DNA of 64,000 nt, taken from contig NZ_AOIP01000008.1 of assembly GCF_000337535.1 (NCBI RefSeq), forward strand, positions 37,557 through 101,556, in the 5' to 3' direction. Every line of letters starts with the position of its first letter. Within the stretch, counting starts at the first letter, position 1. The stretch is from Natrialba aegyptia DSM 13077. Its GTDB lineage: Archaea > Halobacteriota > Halobacteria > Halobacteriales > Natrialbaceae. Position numbers and translations under genes: made by a program. The notes beneath the pieces were generated by a model. The model was given only the letters and a program-made list of their open reading frames with translations. It was not told where the DNA came from and searched no databases. Of this stretch, positions 1 to 9,177 are shown one piece after another.

Positions 1-1232
1 TTCGCGAGCGCGAGGAAGAACTCGCCGAAGTTATCGTTCGTGAGGCGGGCAAGCCGATCTCCTCGGCTCGCGGCGAGGTCGGCCAGGCGGCGGAGCGCTT
101 CGATCGCGCCGCCGAGGAGGCCCGAAACATCGTCAGCAAGGGCGAGTTCCGCGAGGGATCGACCGCGGGCCACGAGGGCTGGAACGCGATCGTCAAACAC
201 GAGCCGATCGGTGCGGTGCTCTGTATCACGCCGTACAACTATCCACTTGCGACGACGGCATTACAGGTTGCCCCTGCACTCGCCGCGGGTAACAGCGTCC
301 TGCTCAAGCCCGCAAGCAAGACGCCCGTCTCGGCTGCGATACTCGCCGATGTCATCGCCGACGTCGACGGCATCCCGGACGGTGCGTTCAACTTCGTTCC
401 CGGTGACGCGAGCGAGATCGGCGACGTCCTGTCCGGAGACGACCGCATCAACGCGATCGCGATGACCGGTTCCTCGGGCGCGGGGAAACACGTCGCCGGC
501 GAGAGCGGCATGGTCAATCTTCACATGGAATTGGGCGGCAATGCACCCGCTGTCGTCTTCGACGACGCCGACCTCACGGACGTTGCCGGCAACTGTGTCA
601 AGGGCTCGCTGAAATACGCCGGCCAGCGTTGCTCGGCCGTCTCCCGCGTGCTCGCTCACGAGTCGGTCCACGACGATCTCGTCTCGCAGATCGACCGCAC
701 GATGGACGCCTGGGAGGCCGGCGATCTCTTCGACGAAACCACCGCCTTCGGTCCGCTCATCAGCGAAGACCAGGCCGAGTGGGTCCAGGAACTCGTCGAC
801 GACGCCGTCGAGAAGGGCGCAGACCTCGTCCGCGGCGGGGAGCGACGGGCCCCCGAGGGCGTACCGGACGAACTCGCCGACCAGTTCTTCGAACCGACCC
901 TGCTCGCCAACGTCCCCCACGACGCCCGTATCGTCGACGAGGAGCAATTCGGCCCCGTCGCCGCTATCACGACGTTCGAAGACGAGGACGAAGCGATCGA
1001 ACTCGCCAACGGTTCGGATCTCGCCCTCGACGCCGCGGTCTTCACCTCCGACTACGATCGCGCGATGCGACTGGCCGATCTGATCGACGCCGGTGCCGTC
1101 CGCATCAACGGCGCCCCCTCCCACGGCCTCGGCGACGTTCCCTTCGGCGGCAACAAGGACTCGGGTATCGGTCGCGAGGGCCTCGACGCCTCGATCCACG
1201 AGATGATGCGCAAGAAGAGCATCATTCTGTAG
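1..1232 (+). CDS. NAD(P)-dependent aldehyde dehydrogenase, 5' end outside window
   Basis: The reading frame is already open at base 3, so 409 C-terminal residues are visible and roughly 70-100 N-terminal residues are missing. Seen: the Asn-containing ITPYNYP stretch, the MELGGN motif with the general-base Glu (codon near 528), and GQRCSA with the catalytic Cys codon at 630-632, all in canonical ALDH order; the C-terminus has the PFGG-type segment (VPFGGNKDSG). Family knowledge: such enzymes oxidise an aldehyde to an acid. The overall style resembles the GapN/lactaldehyde dehydrogenase/SSADH branch, but the substrate cannot be fixed from sequence. A sugar kinase lies downstream at 2726, separated by an opposite-strand gene, so a role in sugar breakdown is only a weak inference. 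Confidence 0.93.
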   Translation, partial: REREEELAEVIVREAGKPISSARGEVGQAAERFDRAAEEARNIVSKGEFREGSTAGHEGWNAIVKHEPIGAVLCITPYNYPLATTALQVAPALAAGNSVLLKPASKTPVSAAILADVIADVDGIPDGAFNFVPGDASEIGDVLSGDDRINAIAMTGSSGAGKHVAGESGMVNLHMELGGNAPAVVFDDADLTDVAGNCVKGSLKYAGQRCSAVSRVLAHESVHDDLVSQIDRTMDAWEAGDLFDETTAFGPLISEDQAEWVQELVDDAVEKGADLVRGGERRAPEGVPDELADQFFEPTLLANVPHDARIVDEEQFGPVAAITTFEDEDEAIELANGSDLALDAAVFTSDYDRAMRLADLIDAGAVRINGAPSHGLGDVPFGGNKDSGIGREGLDASIHEMMRKKSIIL

Positions 1233-1370
1233 CCAACGCGACAGCCCCGCGTTGCTCGGCTCTCCGGCTCTTTGTAGTCTTTTAGCTGTTAGTTCCTCTC
1301 GGACCAGGTCGCACTCACGGGTACGTCTCAACCGCCTGCCACACGGGAACGGCGATCGCTACAGAGCGAT

Positions 1371-2591
1371 CTAGAACGCGACCGATCGGCTGGCAACGAC
1401 CGTTTCAGTCTCACCGGCGACCGCGATCGCCCGTACCGTCGTTTCGTCGCCCTCGTCGTACGCAAACGTCACGCTCTCGCCGACCGCAGCGATCGCGTCG
1501 CTTCTTCCCGCCCCGTCGATGATCTCGACCCGGTCGGCGTTCCCGAGCGATGTGACTATCGTCGTGACGCGCCGGTCCACGCTATCGACATCGATGGTGA
1601 CTCCCGCCTGTGCCTCCTGTTCGACCCGCTCTCCGCCCCAACTCGAGAGGGACGGAAGTTCAATTTCGGCGGTCGGAACCGTCGTCTCCGCCACGGCAAC
1701 CGAGTGCAGCGCCTCGACCGAGAGCGTCTCGAACTCGTCCGCCAGGGAACTCCGTTCGAACTGGTCGGCGAGCGCAGCGGGGTCGGTGCCGTCCCCGGGT
1801 ACCGCAACGAACGACACCGTCGACGTTTCTCCCGATACCGAAACGGCGTGACTGTATGCCGCAGGGTCCGACTCGCCGCCGTCTCCCACTCGCCCGACCG
1901 CGATCGCCGTCGTCTCGAGTCGATCGAGTACCGTCTCGAAGTCCGCGTCGGTTGCGACGCGCCGCACCGCGTCGTTTCGTCCGGCGTCGAGGATGGCATC
2001 GACGCCGACCCCCGCCGCTCGACTGGCGAGGAGCCACTCCGTCGAGACGGCGACTGCGCCGTCCTCGCCCTCGTAGACGGCGAACTCGTCGACCGACCAC
2101 GTCGGCTCCGTCTGGACCCCGTCCCGGTCGAACGAGCCGGCGATAGCGACGTTGTCGTTCCCGCTTCCGGTGCCGAACGAGAGCGCGGCGTCGAGTTCAG
2201 CGTCGGCGAACCGGTCGGCAGCCGACACGCCGAGATCGTCGAGGCTGAACGCCGTCGACTCGCGAACGTCGGGACTGAACTCGGCGTCGTGCGCGCGAAG
2301 CGCGTCGAGGTCCGCGTAGTGGAAGACGAACTCGTCGTCGCCGGTCGTTTCGTCCGACGTGAGCGAACTGGGAACCCATCGTGCCAGTGCGGAGACGTCA
2401 ACGCTAGCCCCGATCTCCGTCTCGAGGGATCCAGTCCCGTTCGCGTCGTCCGTCGTTCCGTTCGAGTCGGACTCTGCTGGCGTCCCCGACTCGGAACCGC
2501 CGAGACAGCCTGCACTGATTGAGAGAGCACCGATACTGCCGATCCCACCGGTCGTCACCAACAATCGGCGACGCGAGTACTCGTCAGTCAT
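1371..2591 (-). CDS. Tat-exported lipoprotein of unknown function
   Basis: 406 residues. The N-terminus carries SRRRLLVTTGG followed by a hydrophobic stretch and the lipobox-like SAGC LGG, so the protein should leave by the Tat pathway and be lipid-anchored. A Ser/Thr/Asp/Gly-rich linker follows, then an acidic globular region with no motif I recognise. An upstream GTG (2603) is in frame, but the TATA-like AT tract at 2604-2619 sits about 27 bases before the ATG at 2591, which fits a leaderless message starting there. It is divergent from the sugar kinase at 2726. Function is unknown. Confidence 0.8.
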   Translation of the reverse strand: MTDEYSRRRLLVTTGGIGSIGALSISAGCLGGSESGTPAESDSNGTTDDANGTGSLETEIGASVDVSALARWVPSSLTSDETTGDDEFVFHYADLDALRAHDAEFSPDVRESTAFSLDDLGVSAADRFADAELDAALSFGTGSGNDNVAIAGSFDRDGVQTEPTWSVDEFAVYEGEDGAVAVSTEWLLASRAAGVGVDAILDAGRNDAVRRVATDADFETVLDRLETTAIAVGRVGDGGESDPAAYSHAVSVSGETSTVSFVAVPGDGTDPAALADQFERSSLADEFETLSVEALHSVAVAETTVPTAEIELPSLSSWGGERVEQEAQAGVTIDVDSVDRRVTTIVTSLGNADRVEIIDGAGRSDAIAAVGESVTFAYDEGDETTVRAIAVAGETETVVASRSVAF

Positions 2592-2603
2592 CTCTGCTTC
2601 CAC

Positions 2604-2619
2604 AAATTATAATTATAAC
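2604..2619 (-). promoter_or_regulatory. TATA-type promoter of the lipoprotein gene
   Basis: An AT-only tract (AAATTATAATTATAAC on the plus strand) is centred about 27 bases upstream of the ATG at 2591, the usual archaeal TATA-box distance for a leaderless transcript. A second AT tract, GGATATAATCC, follows at 2621-2631 and may serve the divergent gene. Confidence 0.6.
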
Positions 2620-2725
2620 AGGATATAATCCACGATCAGTCTCTGCGGATAGACGCGGCCCTCGAACGCGAGCAAGAGAGAAAAAGAGCGAACGGGAGGC
2701 TGTATCTATCCGATCGTCCTACTCT

Positions 2726-3721
2726 ATGAGTACTGATCCGTCCATCCTCGTCGCTGGCGAAACGCTGATCGACTTCCTGCCGGAACGGCCCGGATCGCTC
2801 ACCGCGGTCGATAGCTTCGACCGTCGCCCCGGTGGCGCACCCGCAAACGTGGCCGTCGGCCTCGCTCGACTCGGAACCACACCGCTGTTCTGGACCCGCG
2901 TCGGCGACGACCCGTTCGGCCACTATCTCCGGGAGACGCTCACCGATGCCGGCCTCTCCGACCGGTACATCGAGTTCGATCCCGCGGCGAAGACGACGCT
3001 CGCGTTCGTCACCCACGATTCGGACGGCGACCGCGAGTTCACCTTCTATCGCGACGGGACGGCGGACACGCGACTCGAACCGGGTCGGATCGACGACGAG
3101 ACGCTCGCCGCGCTCGAGTGGGTTCACGTCGGGGGCGTCACGCTCGCCAGCGGCCCCGCCCGGGCCGCGACGCGCGACCTCATCGACCGGGCCGGCGAGG
3201 CCGGCTGTACGGTTTCGTTCGACCCGAACGCCAGACCGGAGCTGTGGCACGCCGAGGAAACGTTTGCAAGCGTCTGTCGCGACGCGCTCGAGGGCGTCGA
3301 CGTCTGCAAGGCAACCGCGGGTGAACTCGAGGCGCTCGGCTTTACCGGGGCGACGCCGACTGAACTCGGGCAAGCGGTGGTCGCTGGATCGGCGGGTCCC
3401 CACACCGCCTTCGTCACGCGGGGCAGTGAGGGGGCCGTGGCCGTCGCCGGGCCGGATGCACCGTGGGGTAGCGGACACGCGGGAGCGTCGTCACTGGCCG
3501 TCGTCGAAACCGACGGCTACACCGTCGAGACGGTCGATACGACGGGGGCGGGCGACGCGTTCGTCGCCGGCATAATCACGGCGCTTCAGGGCGGCAAATC
3601 GGTGTCCGAAACGCTCGCTAGTAGCAGCGCTATCGCCGCGATTACGACAACTGAAACCGGTGCGATGACCGCGTTGCCGGACCGCGAGACGGTACGGGCG
3701 TTCCGCCGAGAGCGCTCGTAG
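2726..3721 (+). CDS. PfkB-family sugar kinase (fructokinase-like)
   Basis: 331 residues, normal for the ribokinase/PfkB family, which phosphorylates a sugar with ATP. Seen: N-terminal VAGETLIDF, the substrate-binding RPGGAPANVAVGLARLG segment near residues 35-50, VSFDPNARPELW mid-protein, and the signature DTTGAGDAF near residue 272 with the catalytic Asp. The pattern is closest to bacterial-type fructokinases, but 2-keto-3-deoxygluconate kinases look similar. The frame stays open well upstream; ATG 2726 was chosen because the family N-terminus begins there and the upstream residues have no family character. Confidence 0.88.
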   Translation: MSTDPSILVAGETLIDFLPERPGSLTAVDSFDRRPGGAPANVAVGLARLGTTPLFWTRVGDDPFGHYLRETLTDAGLSDRYIEFDPAAKTTLAFVTHDSDGDREFTFYRDGTADTRLEPGRIDDETLAALEWVHVGGVTLASGPARAATRDLIDRAGEAGCTVSFDPNARPELWHAEETFASVCRDALEGVDVCKATAGELEALGFTGATPTELGQAVVAGSAGPHTAFVTRGSEGAVAVAGPDAPWGSGHAGASSLAVVETDGYTVETVDTTGAGDAFVAGIITALQGGKSVSETLASSSAIAAITTTETGAMTALPDRETVRAFRRERS

Positions 3722-3837
3722 ACCCCGCTTCGAGAGGCAGACCGCGGTGCACCGTTCGAGACGGTGGCGATAGCACCGACGACGCATTGGGCACATCCAG
3801 GCGAACCACATATCTGGATTGACGGTGTGGCTTCGCT

Positions 3838-4983
3838 ATGGCAACCGAACGCGAAGACGGCGGTGTCGCCTCGTTTGGCAAGACCGTAGTCGCCGGCATA
3901 CAGGAGAAAAACGTTTCCTTCATGGCCGCTGGAATCGCCTATCAGGCGTTCATCTCGCTGCTTCCCCTTCTCGTCCTCGTCTTTTTCGTCGTCACCGTCG
4001 TCGGCGACGAGCAGTTCGCGGCCGAGGTCGCAACGGCAACGAGTGGCTTTCTGCCCGAGAGCGGTCAGGTCATGGTCGAGAACGCCATCTCCGAATCGCC
4101 GGCAACGGCGGGATCGACGCTCATCGGCGTCGTCGTTCTCGTGTGGGGGGCGCTCAAAATATTTCGCGGACTCGATACCGCGTTCTCAGAAATCTACGAT
4201 TCGGCCGCGGAGAGTTCATTTGTCGGACAACTTCGCGATGCGGTGATCGTCCTCGGTGCGATCGGTGGTGCGTTGATCGCGGCAGGCGCGGCGAGTCTCG
4301 TCGTCGCGGTTTTCCCGGACGTTCCCCTCCTCGAGTTGGTGAACCCGATCCTTCTCGTGATCGTGCTCACGATCGCGTTCCTGCCGATGTACTACTACTT
4401 CCCGGACGTCGACGTCTCTCCCCGCCAGGTGCTTCCCGGCGTCGTCGTCGCGGCGGTCGGCTGGACGGTGCTCCAGTCGCTCTTTCAGGTCTACGTCTCG
4501 TTCGCGGGGAGTTCGGATTCTGCAGGCCCGGTGGGTGCGATCTTGCTCTTGCTCACCTGGCTTTACTTCGGCGGACTCATCTTGCTCGTCGGTGCCGTCG
4601 TCAATGCCGTCAGAAGCGGTCACTTCGACCAGTCGGACGCGGACGATCCAGTCCTGGAGACGTCGATTACCGCAACGGACCGTCCGTCCTTCGTCGACGA
4701 CGCACAGCGCGACCGGACCCGTCTCCTCGATCGGATCGACCGCCTCGAACGCGAACGCGACCAACTTCGAAACGACCTCGCCGCCCAGCGCGCACGGCGA
4801 TACCGCCTCGAAGATCGCGTCACCCACCTGGAAACGCTCACTCGCGATCTCGAAGACGAGACCGCGACCCTCCAGCGCGAACTCGACCAGCACGAGGACC
4901 CGCCGTGGAAACAACAGTTCCAGACGGCCCTCTCACACGTCGAGACCATCCGTATCGGTGTCGTCGAAGATCGAGGCGACTGA
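3838..4983 (+). CDS. YihY/BrkB-family polytopic membrane protein
   Basis: 381 residues. It matches the YihY (once called ribonuclease BN) membrane family: an N-terminal FMAAGIAYQAFISLLPLL segment, a WGALKIFRGLDTAFSEIY stretch, and about six hydrophobic helices ending near residue 255, including LPMYYYFPDVDVSP and LLLLTWLYFGGLILLVGAVVNA. Residues about 285-355 are a charged heptad-rich region predicted to be a cytoplasmic coiled coil, an extension typical of haloarchaeal members. The molecular role of the family is unknown; the old RNase BN name is a misassignment. Confidence 0.85.
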   Translation: MATEREDGGVASFGKTVVAGIQEKNVSFMAAGIAYQAFISLLPLLVLVFFVVTVVGDEQFAAEVATATSGFLPESGQVMVENAISESPATAGSTLIGVVVLVWGALKIFRGLDTAFSEIYDSAAESSFVGQLRDAVIVLGAIGGALIAAGAASLVVAVFPDVPLLELVNPILLVIVLTIAFLPMYYYFPDVDVSPRQVLPGVVVAAVGWTVLQSLFQVYVSFAGSSDSAGPVGAILLLLTWLYFGGLILLVGAVVNAVRSGHFDQSDADDPVLETSITATDRPSFVDDAQRDRTRLLDRIDRLERERDQLRNDLAAQRARRYRLEDRVTHLETLTRDLEDETATLQRELDQHEDPPWKQQFQTALSHVETIRIGVVEDRGD

Positions 4984-5070
4984 CGGCGGCCACGACTGCG
5001 ACCGCGCGACCGGACACGGGAGTCGTACTCGAGAGCGCTTATTACGCTCCCCGCCGACACCCCACACATC

Positions 5071-5496
5071 GTGTCTCACCCAGTACGGGCCGCCAGGCGA
5101 CGGCTCTGTGACGACCACGCAGATACTATCGCAGCGATCGACGACTGTGCGGATCGCGTCACTACCTCCTGGGACACCGCTCGAACGACGAACCGCGACG
5201 CACTCGTCGACTCCCTGCGCGCCGAACTCGTGGCCGCAGGCATCTTCGATCGACTTCCGGCGGTCCTGGAAGCGGCCGTCGATGCGACAGCATCGGACCT
5301 GCAGGCAAGCCCCGTCCCTGCAGCGCCGTACGTCGTCGTAACGAGTCGCGGGCCGCTCCTTCGGGCGACGATCGATCCCGGGCGACTCGTCATCAGATTC
5401 GATGTTTTCGAAATCGTCCGCTCTGACGGTGCCGGTCATCGACCGGAGTACCACCGCGTAGACGGCGTTCGGCTGCACGTTTCGCTCGAACACTGA
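5071..5496 (+). CDS. Conserved-looking haloarchaeal protein of unknown function
   Basis: 141 residues, soluble, with an acidic helical N-terminal half (repeated short Asp/Ala/Arg segments) and a beta-rich C-terminal half (APYVVVTSRGPLLRATIDPGRL). No catalytic motif is recognised. The start is GTG at 5071; a TATA-like TTATTACG lies about 30 bases upstream, so a leaderless GTG start is likely. Codon use matches neighbouring real genes. It stands between the YihY protein and the YbaK-type protein on the same strand, but separate promoter-like sequences suggest separate transcripts. Confidence 0.65.
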   Translation: MSHPVRAARRRLCDDHADTIAAIDDCADRVTTSWDTARTTNRDALVDSLRAELVAAGIFDRLPAVLEAAVDATASDLQASPVPAAPYVVVTSRGPLLRATIDPGRLVIRFDVFEIVRSDGAGHRPEYHRVDGVRLHVSLEH

Positions 5497-5566
5497 ACGG
5501 ATCACAACGGAAAGTAAGTCGGAGACGAGTCAGCGTTTTTACGGTGCAGTCGAAAGATGCCATCGA

Positions 5567-6052
5567 ATGTCAAACATGCACCCACGCGCACGGGCGTTCG
5601 CCGATCGGGCGCGCGACGAGTTCAGTTTCGAGCCGACGGTCGAGGAGTTCCCGGAGGGAACGAAGACGGCGGCAGACGCAGCGGCGGCAGTTGGCTGTCG
5701 GAAAGCCCAGATCGCGAGTTCGCTCGTCTTCGACGTGGACGGCTCGCTGGTGGTGTCGGTGACGAGCGGCGCGAATCGCGTCAGCGAGGCGGCGCTCGGC
5801 GAGGTCTTCGACGCGTCGGCGGCCGCGGTGTCGATGGCCGATGCCGAGCGGATTCGAACTGAACTCGGCTGGTCGATCGGCGGTGTGCCGCCGTTCTGTC
5901 ACGAGCGGACGGTCCCGGTCGTGCTTGACGAGACGTTGCTCACGTTCGAGACGGTCTGGGCGGCTGCGGGGACGCCGGAGGCGGTGTTTTCGATCGATCC
6001 GACGGCGTTGCAACAGTATGCAGATGCAGAGCCGGTGGCTGTTAGTGAGTAG
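5567..6052 (+). CDS. YbaK/aminoacyl-tRNA deacylase-domain protein
   Basis: 161 residues, the usual length for YbaK/ProX-type domains, which hydrolyse mischarged aminoacyl-tRNAs. Seen: TVEEFPEGTKTAADAAAAVGC, then QIASSLVF (the family IVKSLVF-like strand), and GWSIGGVPPFCH near residue 105, matching the family's GxxxGGVPP(F/V)G(H) signature. Two in-frame ATGs exist (5567 and 5576); a TATA-like GTTTTTACG about 29 bases before 5567 favours the first. Which tRNA is edited cannot be read from sequence. Confidence 0.85.
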   Translation: MSNMHPRARAFADRARDEFSFEPTVEEFPEGTKTAADAAAAVGCRKAQIASSLVFDVDGSLVVSVTSGANRVSEAALGEVFDASAAAVSMADAERIRTELGWSIGGVPPFCHERTVPVVLDETLLTFETVWAAAGTPEAVFSIDPTALQQYADAEPVAVSE

Positions 6053-6111
6053 GCGACGGTTCAGTTTTTCGTCGTCACCGATGGGGCCTCCTGGTGAGCT
6101 ACCGCCGAGTA

Positions 6112-6180
6112 GTTATTAATCTACCGTGCTGTGTGATGGCTGAGTTATTAACAACAAGGTGCCGTATAATAACATATTTA
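6112..6180 (+). promoter_or_regulatory. Promoter and repeated GTTATTA operator candidates upstream of the metal-importer operon
   Basis: GTTATTAA occurs at 6112-6119 and again at 6144-6151, and the inverted form TAATAAC at 6167-6173. The last overlaps an AT-rich TATA region (ATAATAACATATTTA, to 6180) about 27 bases before the ATG at 6204. Repeated and inverted copies overlapping a TATA box are what a repressor binding region looks like; a metal-responsive regulator is an inference from the downstream genes. Confidence 0.5.
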
Positions 6181-6203
6181 GTCGACGGGCAATTGGTTCG
6201 GAT

Positions 6204-7301
6204 ATGGAACTCGAACGACGGACGTTTTTGGCGGCGAGTTCAGGATCACTCGCGGCCGGGGCACTGGCGGGGTGTCTCGATGACGTGGCTCGCGGGAGCG
6301 ATGGGATCGAGTCGGGGTATGCCGCATTTTTTGCGCTGTGGGATTGGGCCGATACCATTGGTGGCGATTCGGTGACGTTCGAAAACCCGGTCGGGACCGG
6401 CGAGGTTGGGCACGGCTGGGAGCCCGAAGCGGACTTGCTCGCGGAGATTGCAAAGAGTGACGCGTTCGTCTACCTCGATCTGCCGGAGTTCGCCTGGGCG
6501 CAGGAGGCGGCGGCGACGCTCGAGTCGGACTACGAGACGGTAGCCGTAATCGATGCGCTCGAGGGACTCGACGACGAGTTACTGGCGTGGAATCACGAAC
6601 ACGATTCCGACGAACACGACGGGCACGATCACGACCATGAACACGAGGAGGACTCCCACGACCACGCTACCGGTGAGGGAGACGACGCTGAGAATGACCA
6701 CGACCACGACGACGGAGGATCTCACGATGGGCACGACCACGGCGCTATCGATCCCCACGCCTGGGTCGACCCGGTCCTCGCCCAGCGTATCGTCACGACT
6801 ATCGCGGATGGCCTCGCCGACGCCGACCCCGACAACGAAGAGACGTTCCGGGAGAACGCCGAAACGTACACCGACCGGCTCGCCGAACTCGACGACGAGT
6901 TCAGCACCATCACTGGGGAAGCCGAGCACGATGTCGCCATCCTCGCCGGACACAACTCCTATCAGTACCTCGAACACCGCTACGATATCGAGGTGCACAC
7001 GCCGTCCGGCGTGTCACCGCAGGACGAACCGAGTATTACCGATATTTCGGAGACGATCGACCGCATCGAGGACCACGACATCGACACGATTCTCTACGAT
7101 CGCTTCGAGGTCACGTCCGAGGATGAACTCCCGCCGCTCGCCGAGACGATCCTGGCGGAGAGCACCGCGACGAACGCGGTTCCGGTCACGTCCGGGGAGG
7201 GGACACTCCGGGCCTGGCAAGAATCGGGCTGGGGGTACGTCGAACAAATGGAAGAGCTAAACGTTCCCGCGTTCAGAGAAGCACTTGGAGCGGATCACTA
7301 G
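6204..7301 (+). CDS. Zinc (or manganese) ABC transporter substrate-binding lipoprotein, ZnuA-like
   Basis: 365 residues. Tat-type start ERRTFLAAS and a lipobox ending at Cys24 (LAGC) place it on the outer face of the membrane. Between roughly residues 130 and 185 is a long His/Asp/Glu loop (many DHDHEHE-like units), the hallmark of zinc-binding ZnuA proteins; HAWVDPVLA follows, matching the cluster A-I (TroA/ZnuA) HxWLDP motif. It starts a tight three-gene operon with an ATPase and a permease. The start at 6204 was chosen over 6159 because it gives the clean Tat signal and fits the TATA spacing. Metal specificity (Zn versus Mn) is inferred from the loop. Confidence 0.9.
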   Translation: MELERRTFLAASSGSLAAGALAGCLDDVARGSDGIESGYAAFFALWDWADTIGGDSVTFENPVGTGEVGHGWEPEADLLAEIAKSDAFVYLDLPEFAWAQEAAATLESDYETVAVIDALEGLDDELLAWNHEHDSDEHDGHDHDHEHEEDSHDHATGEGDDAENDHDHDDGGSHDGHDHGAIDPHAWVDPVLAQRIVTTIADGLADADPDNEETFRENAETYTDRLAELDDEFSTITGEAEHDVAILAGHNSYQYLEHRYDIEVHTPSGVSPQDEPSITDISETIDRIEDHDIDTILYDRFEVTSEDELPPLAETILAESTATNAVPVTSGEGTLRAWQESGWGYVEQMEELNVPAFREALGADH

Positions 7302-8041
7302 TGACTGCAGTCGTCTCTCTCGAGAACGTGACGTTCGCCTACGGCGAGCAGCCGGCCGTCCGCGACGTGTCCCTTACCGTCGATCAGGGCGATTTTCTCG
7401 GTCTTATTGGCCCGAACGGCTCCGGAAAGACGACGCTCTTGCATCTCATGCTCGGTCTGCACAGTCCCGACAGCGGCTCGATCGAACTCTTCGGCGAGCC
7501 CGCCTCGGCGTTCTCCGAGGGCGAACGGATCGGCTACGTTTCCCAGCAGGCGACCAGCCGCGGCGGCACGATGCCCGTTACCGTTCGCGAGGTCGTGACG
7601 ATGGGCCGGTTCGCCCACGTGGGCCACGGTCGGCTGACCGAGGCAGATCACGACATCGTCACGGACGCCCTCGAAACGGTCGGCATCACCGCGCTCGCCG
7701 ATCGACAGGTCACGCAGCTCTCGGGCGGCCAGCGCCAGCGGGCGTTCATCGCTCGCGCGCTCGCCTCCGAGGCCGACCTGCTCGCGCTCGACGAACCAAC
7801 CGTCGGCGTCGACGCTGAGTCCCGTGACGAGTTCTACCAGTTGCTCGACTCGCTCAACGACTCGGGCATCACGATCATCCTCATCGAACACGATATCGGC
7901 GTCGTCACCGACCGGGCAAATCGTATCGCCTGTCTCAACACGGAGCTATACCACCACGGCGATACCGAATCGTTCGTCGAGAGCGACGCGCTCACGGAGG
8001 CCTACGGGACGACCGGACACGTCGTCGAACACCATCATTAG
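7301..8041 (+). CDS. Metal ABC transporter ATP-binding protein, ZnuC-like
   Basis: 246 residues, a standard ABC ATPase. Seen: Walker A GPNGSGKTT near residue 38, Q-loop region YVSQQA, signature LSGGQRQR near residue 142, Walker B LLALDEPTVGVD, and the switch His in IILIEHD. It begins with GTG overlapping the TAG stop of the preceding substrate-binding gene by one base, indicating translational coupling. It energises import of the metal delivered by the upstream lipoprotein through the downstream permease. The C-terminus ends with a His-rich tail (VVEHHH). Confidence 0.93.
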   Translation: MTAVVSLENVTFAYGEQPAVRDVSLTVDQGDFLGLIGPNGSGKTTLLHLMLGLHSPDSGSIELFGEPASAFSEGERIGYVSQQATSRGGTMPVTVREVVTMGRFAHVGHGRLTEADHDIVTDALETVGITALADRQVTQLSGGQRQRAFIARALASEADLLALDEPTVGVDAESRDEFYQLLDSLNDSGITIILIEHDIGVVTDRANRIACLNTELYHHGDTESFVESDALTEAYGTTGHVVEHHH

Positions 8042-8049
8042 TCGAACGA

Positions 8050-9177
8050 ATGCGGGACCTCACGTCGCTCATTGGCAGCGAGATCGGCACCGAGACGAGT
8101 GCCGATGCCAACGCCGACACCGACGCCGACACGACCACCAACACCACTGACACACACCACACACGGATGCACGACACCAGACGACGACTCGAACTCGGCG
8201 GAATCGCGCTGACCGGCTTGCTCGCCGTCGCGATGCTCGGATTTCTCACCCTCGATTGGCTACAGGAGTATCCGTACGCGTCGGCGCTGTACGAGCAGTT
8301 CCGGATCGCCGGACGGTTACTGGACTACTACCTCGGGACGAACGTCTTCTCTCACCCCTACCTGTGGCGGTCGATGGCGACGGGTGTTCTCATCGGCGTC
8401 GTCGGGCCGCTGGTCGGGACCTATCTCGTCCACCGCGAGATGGCACTGATCGGCGAAACGCTCGCGCACACGGCGTTCGCCGGCGTCGCGATCGGACTGT
8501 TGTTCAGTTCGACGACGGACTGGAGCGGCTCGCTCTTGCTCGTCGCGCTCGTCGTCGGAATCCTCGGTGCACTCGGCGTGCAGTGGCTCACCGAACGCAC
8601 GGACACGTACGGCGACGTGCCGATCGCGATCATGCTCACCGGCAGTTTCGCCGTCGGCACGCTCATCATCAGCTACGGACGCGGACTCACGGGGCTTAAC
8701 ATCCAGAACTTTCTTTTCGGCAATCTCTCCGTGATCACGCCCTCCGGAGCGCGGCTGATGGGAATTCTGAGCGTCGTCGTCGTGGCAGTCGTCGCGGTGA
8801 CGTACAAGCAACTGCTCTTTATCACGTTCGACGAGCAGGCCGCTCGCGTCGCCCGGCTGAACGTCACCTGGTACAACACGCTGTTGATCGTGATGACGGC
8901 CGTCGTCGTCGTCGGCGCGATGCAGGTCCTCGGCGTGATCCTCGTCGCGGCGATGCTCGTCATTCCCGTCGCAGCCGCAACGCAACTCGCACACAGTTTC
9001 CGCGAGACGCTGTATCTCTCGATCCTCTTCGGTCAGGTCTCGATCATCGGGGGCTTCGCGCTCTCGATCTCCCAGAGCCTTCCCGCCGGCGGCTCGATCG
9101 TCGTCGTCGGAATCGTCGCCTACCTGCTCGCCGTTCTCGTTTCGGACCAATCCGCAGCTGCGGTGTCGGTTCACTGA
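8050..9177 (+). CDS. Metal ABC transporter permease, ZnuB-like
   Basis: 375 residues with about eight to nine hydrophobic helices and the ABC-3 family layout (GPLVGTYLVHREMALIGETLAHTAFAGVA near residue 118, ITPSGARL and later LGVILVAAMLVIPVAAA). It is separated from the ATPase gene by only eight bases. Oddity: the first 40 or so residues are hydrophilic and consist largely of Asp/Thr/Ala dipeptides encoded by a simple repeat (8097-8160); the family does not need this segment. A second ATG at 8167 would remove it, so the true start could be there. Confidence 0.9.
   Translation: MRDLTSLIGSEIGTETSADANADTDADTTTNTTDTHHTRMHDTRRRLELGGIALTGLLAVAMLGFLTLDWLQEYPYASALYEQFRIAGRLLDYYLGTNVFSHPYLWRSMATGVLIGVVGPLVGTYLVHREMALIGETLAHTAFAGVAIGLLFSSTTDWSGSLLLVALVVGILGALGVQWLTERTDTYGDVPIAIMLTGSFAVGTLIISYGRGLTGLNIQNFLFGNLSVITPSGARLMGILSVVVVAVVAVTYKQLLFITFDEQAARVARLNVTWYNTLLIVMTAVVVVGAMQVLGVILVAAMLVIPVAAATQLAHSFRETLYLSILFGQVSIIGGFALSISQSLPAGGSIVVVGIVAYLLAVLVSDQSAAAVSVH

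Noticed and set aside
261..1331. Long minus-strand frame opposite the aldehyde dehydrogenase
   Set aside because: Arg/Val/Gly-rich translation with no family features; a mirror of a high-GC coding strand.
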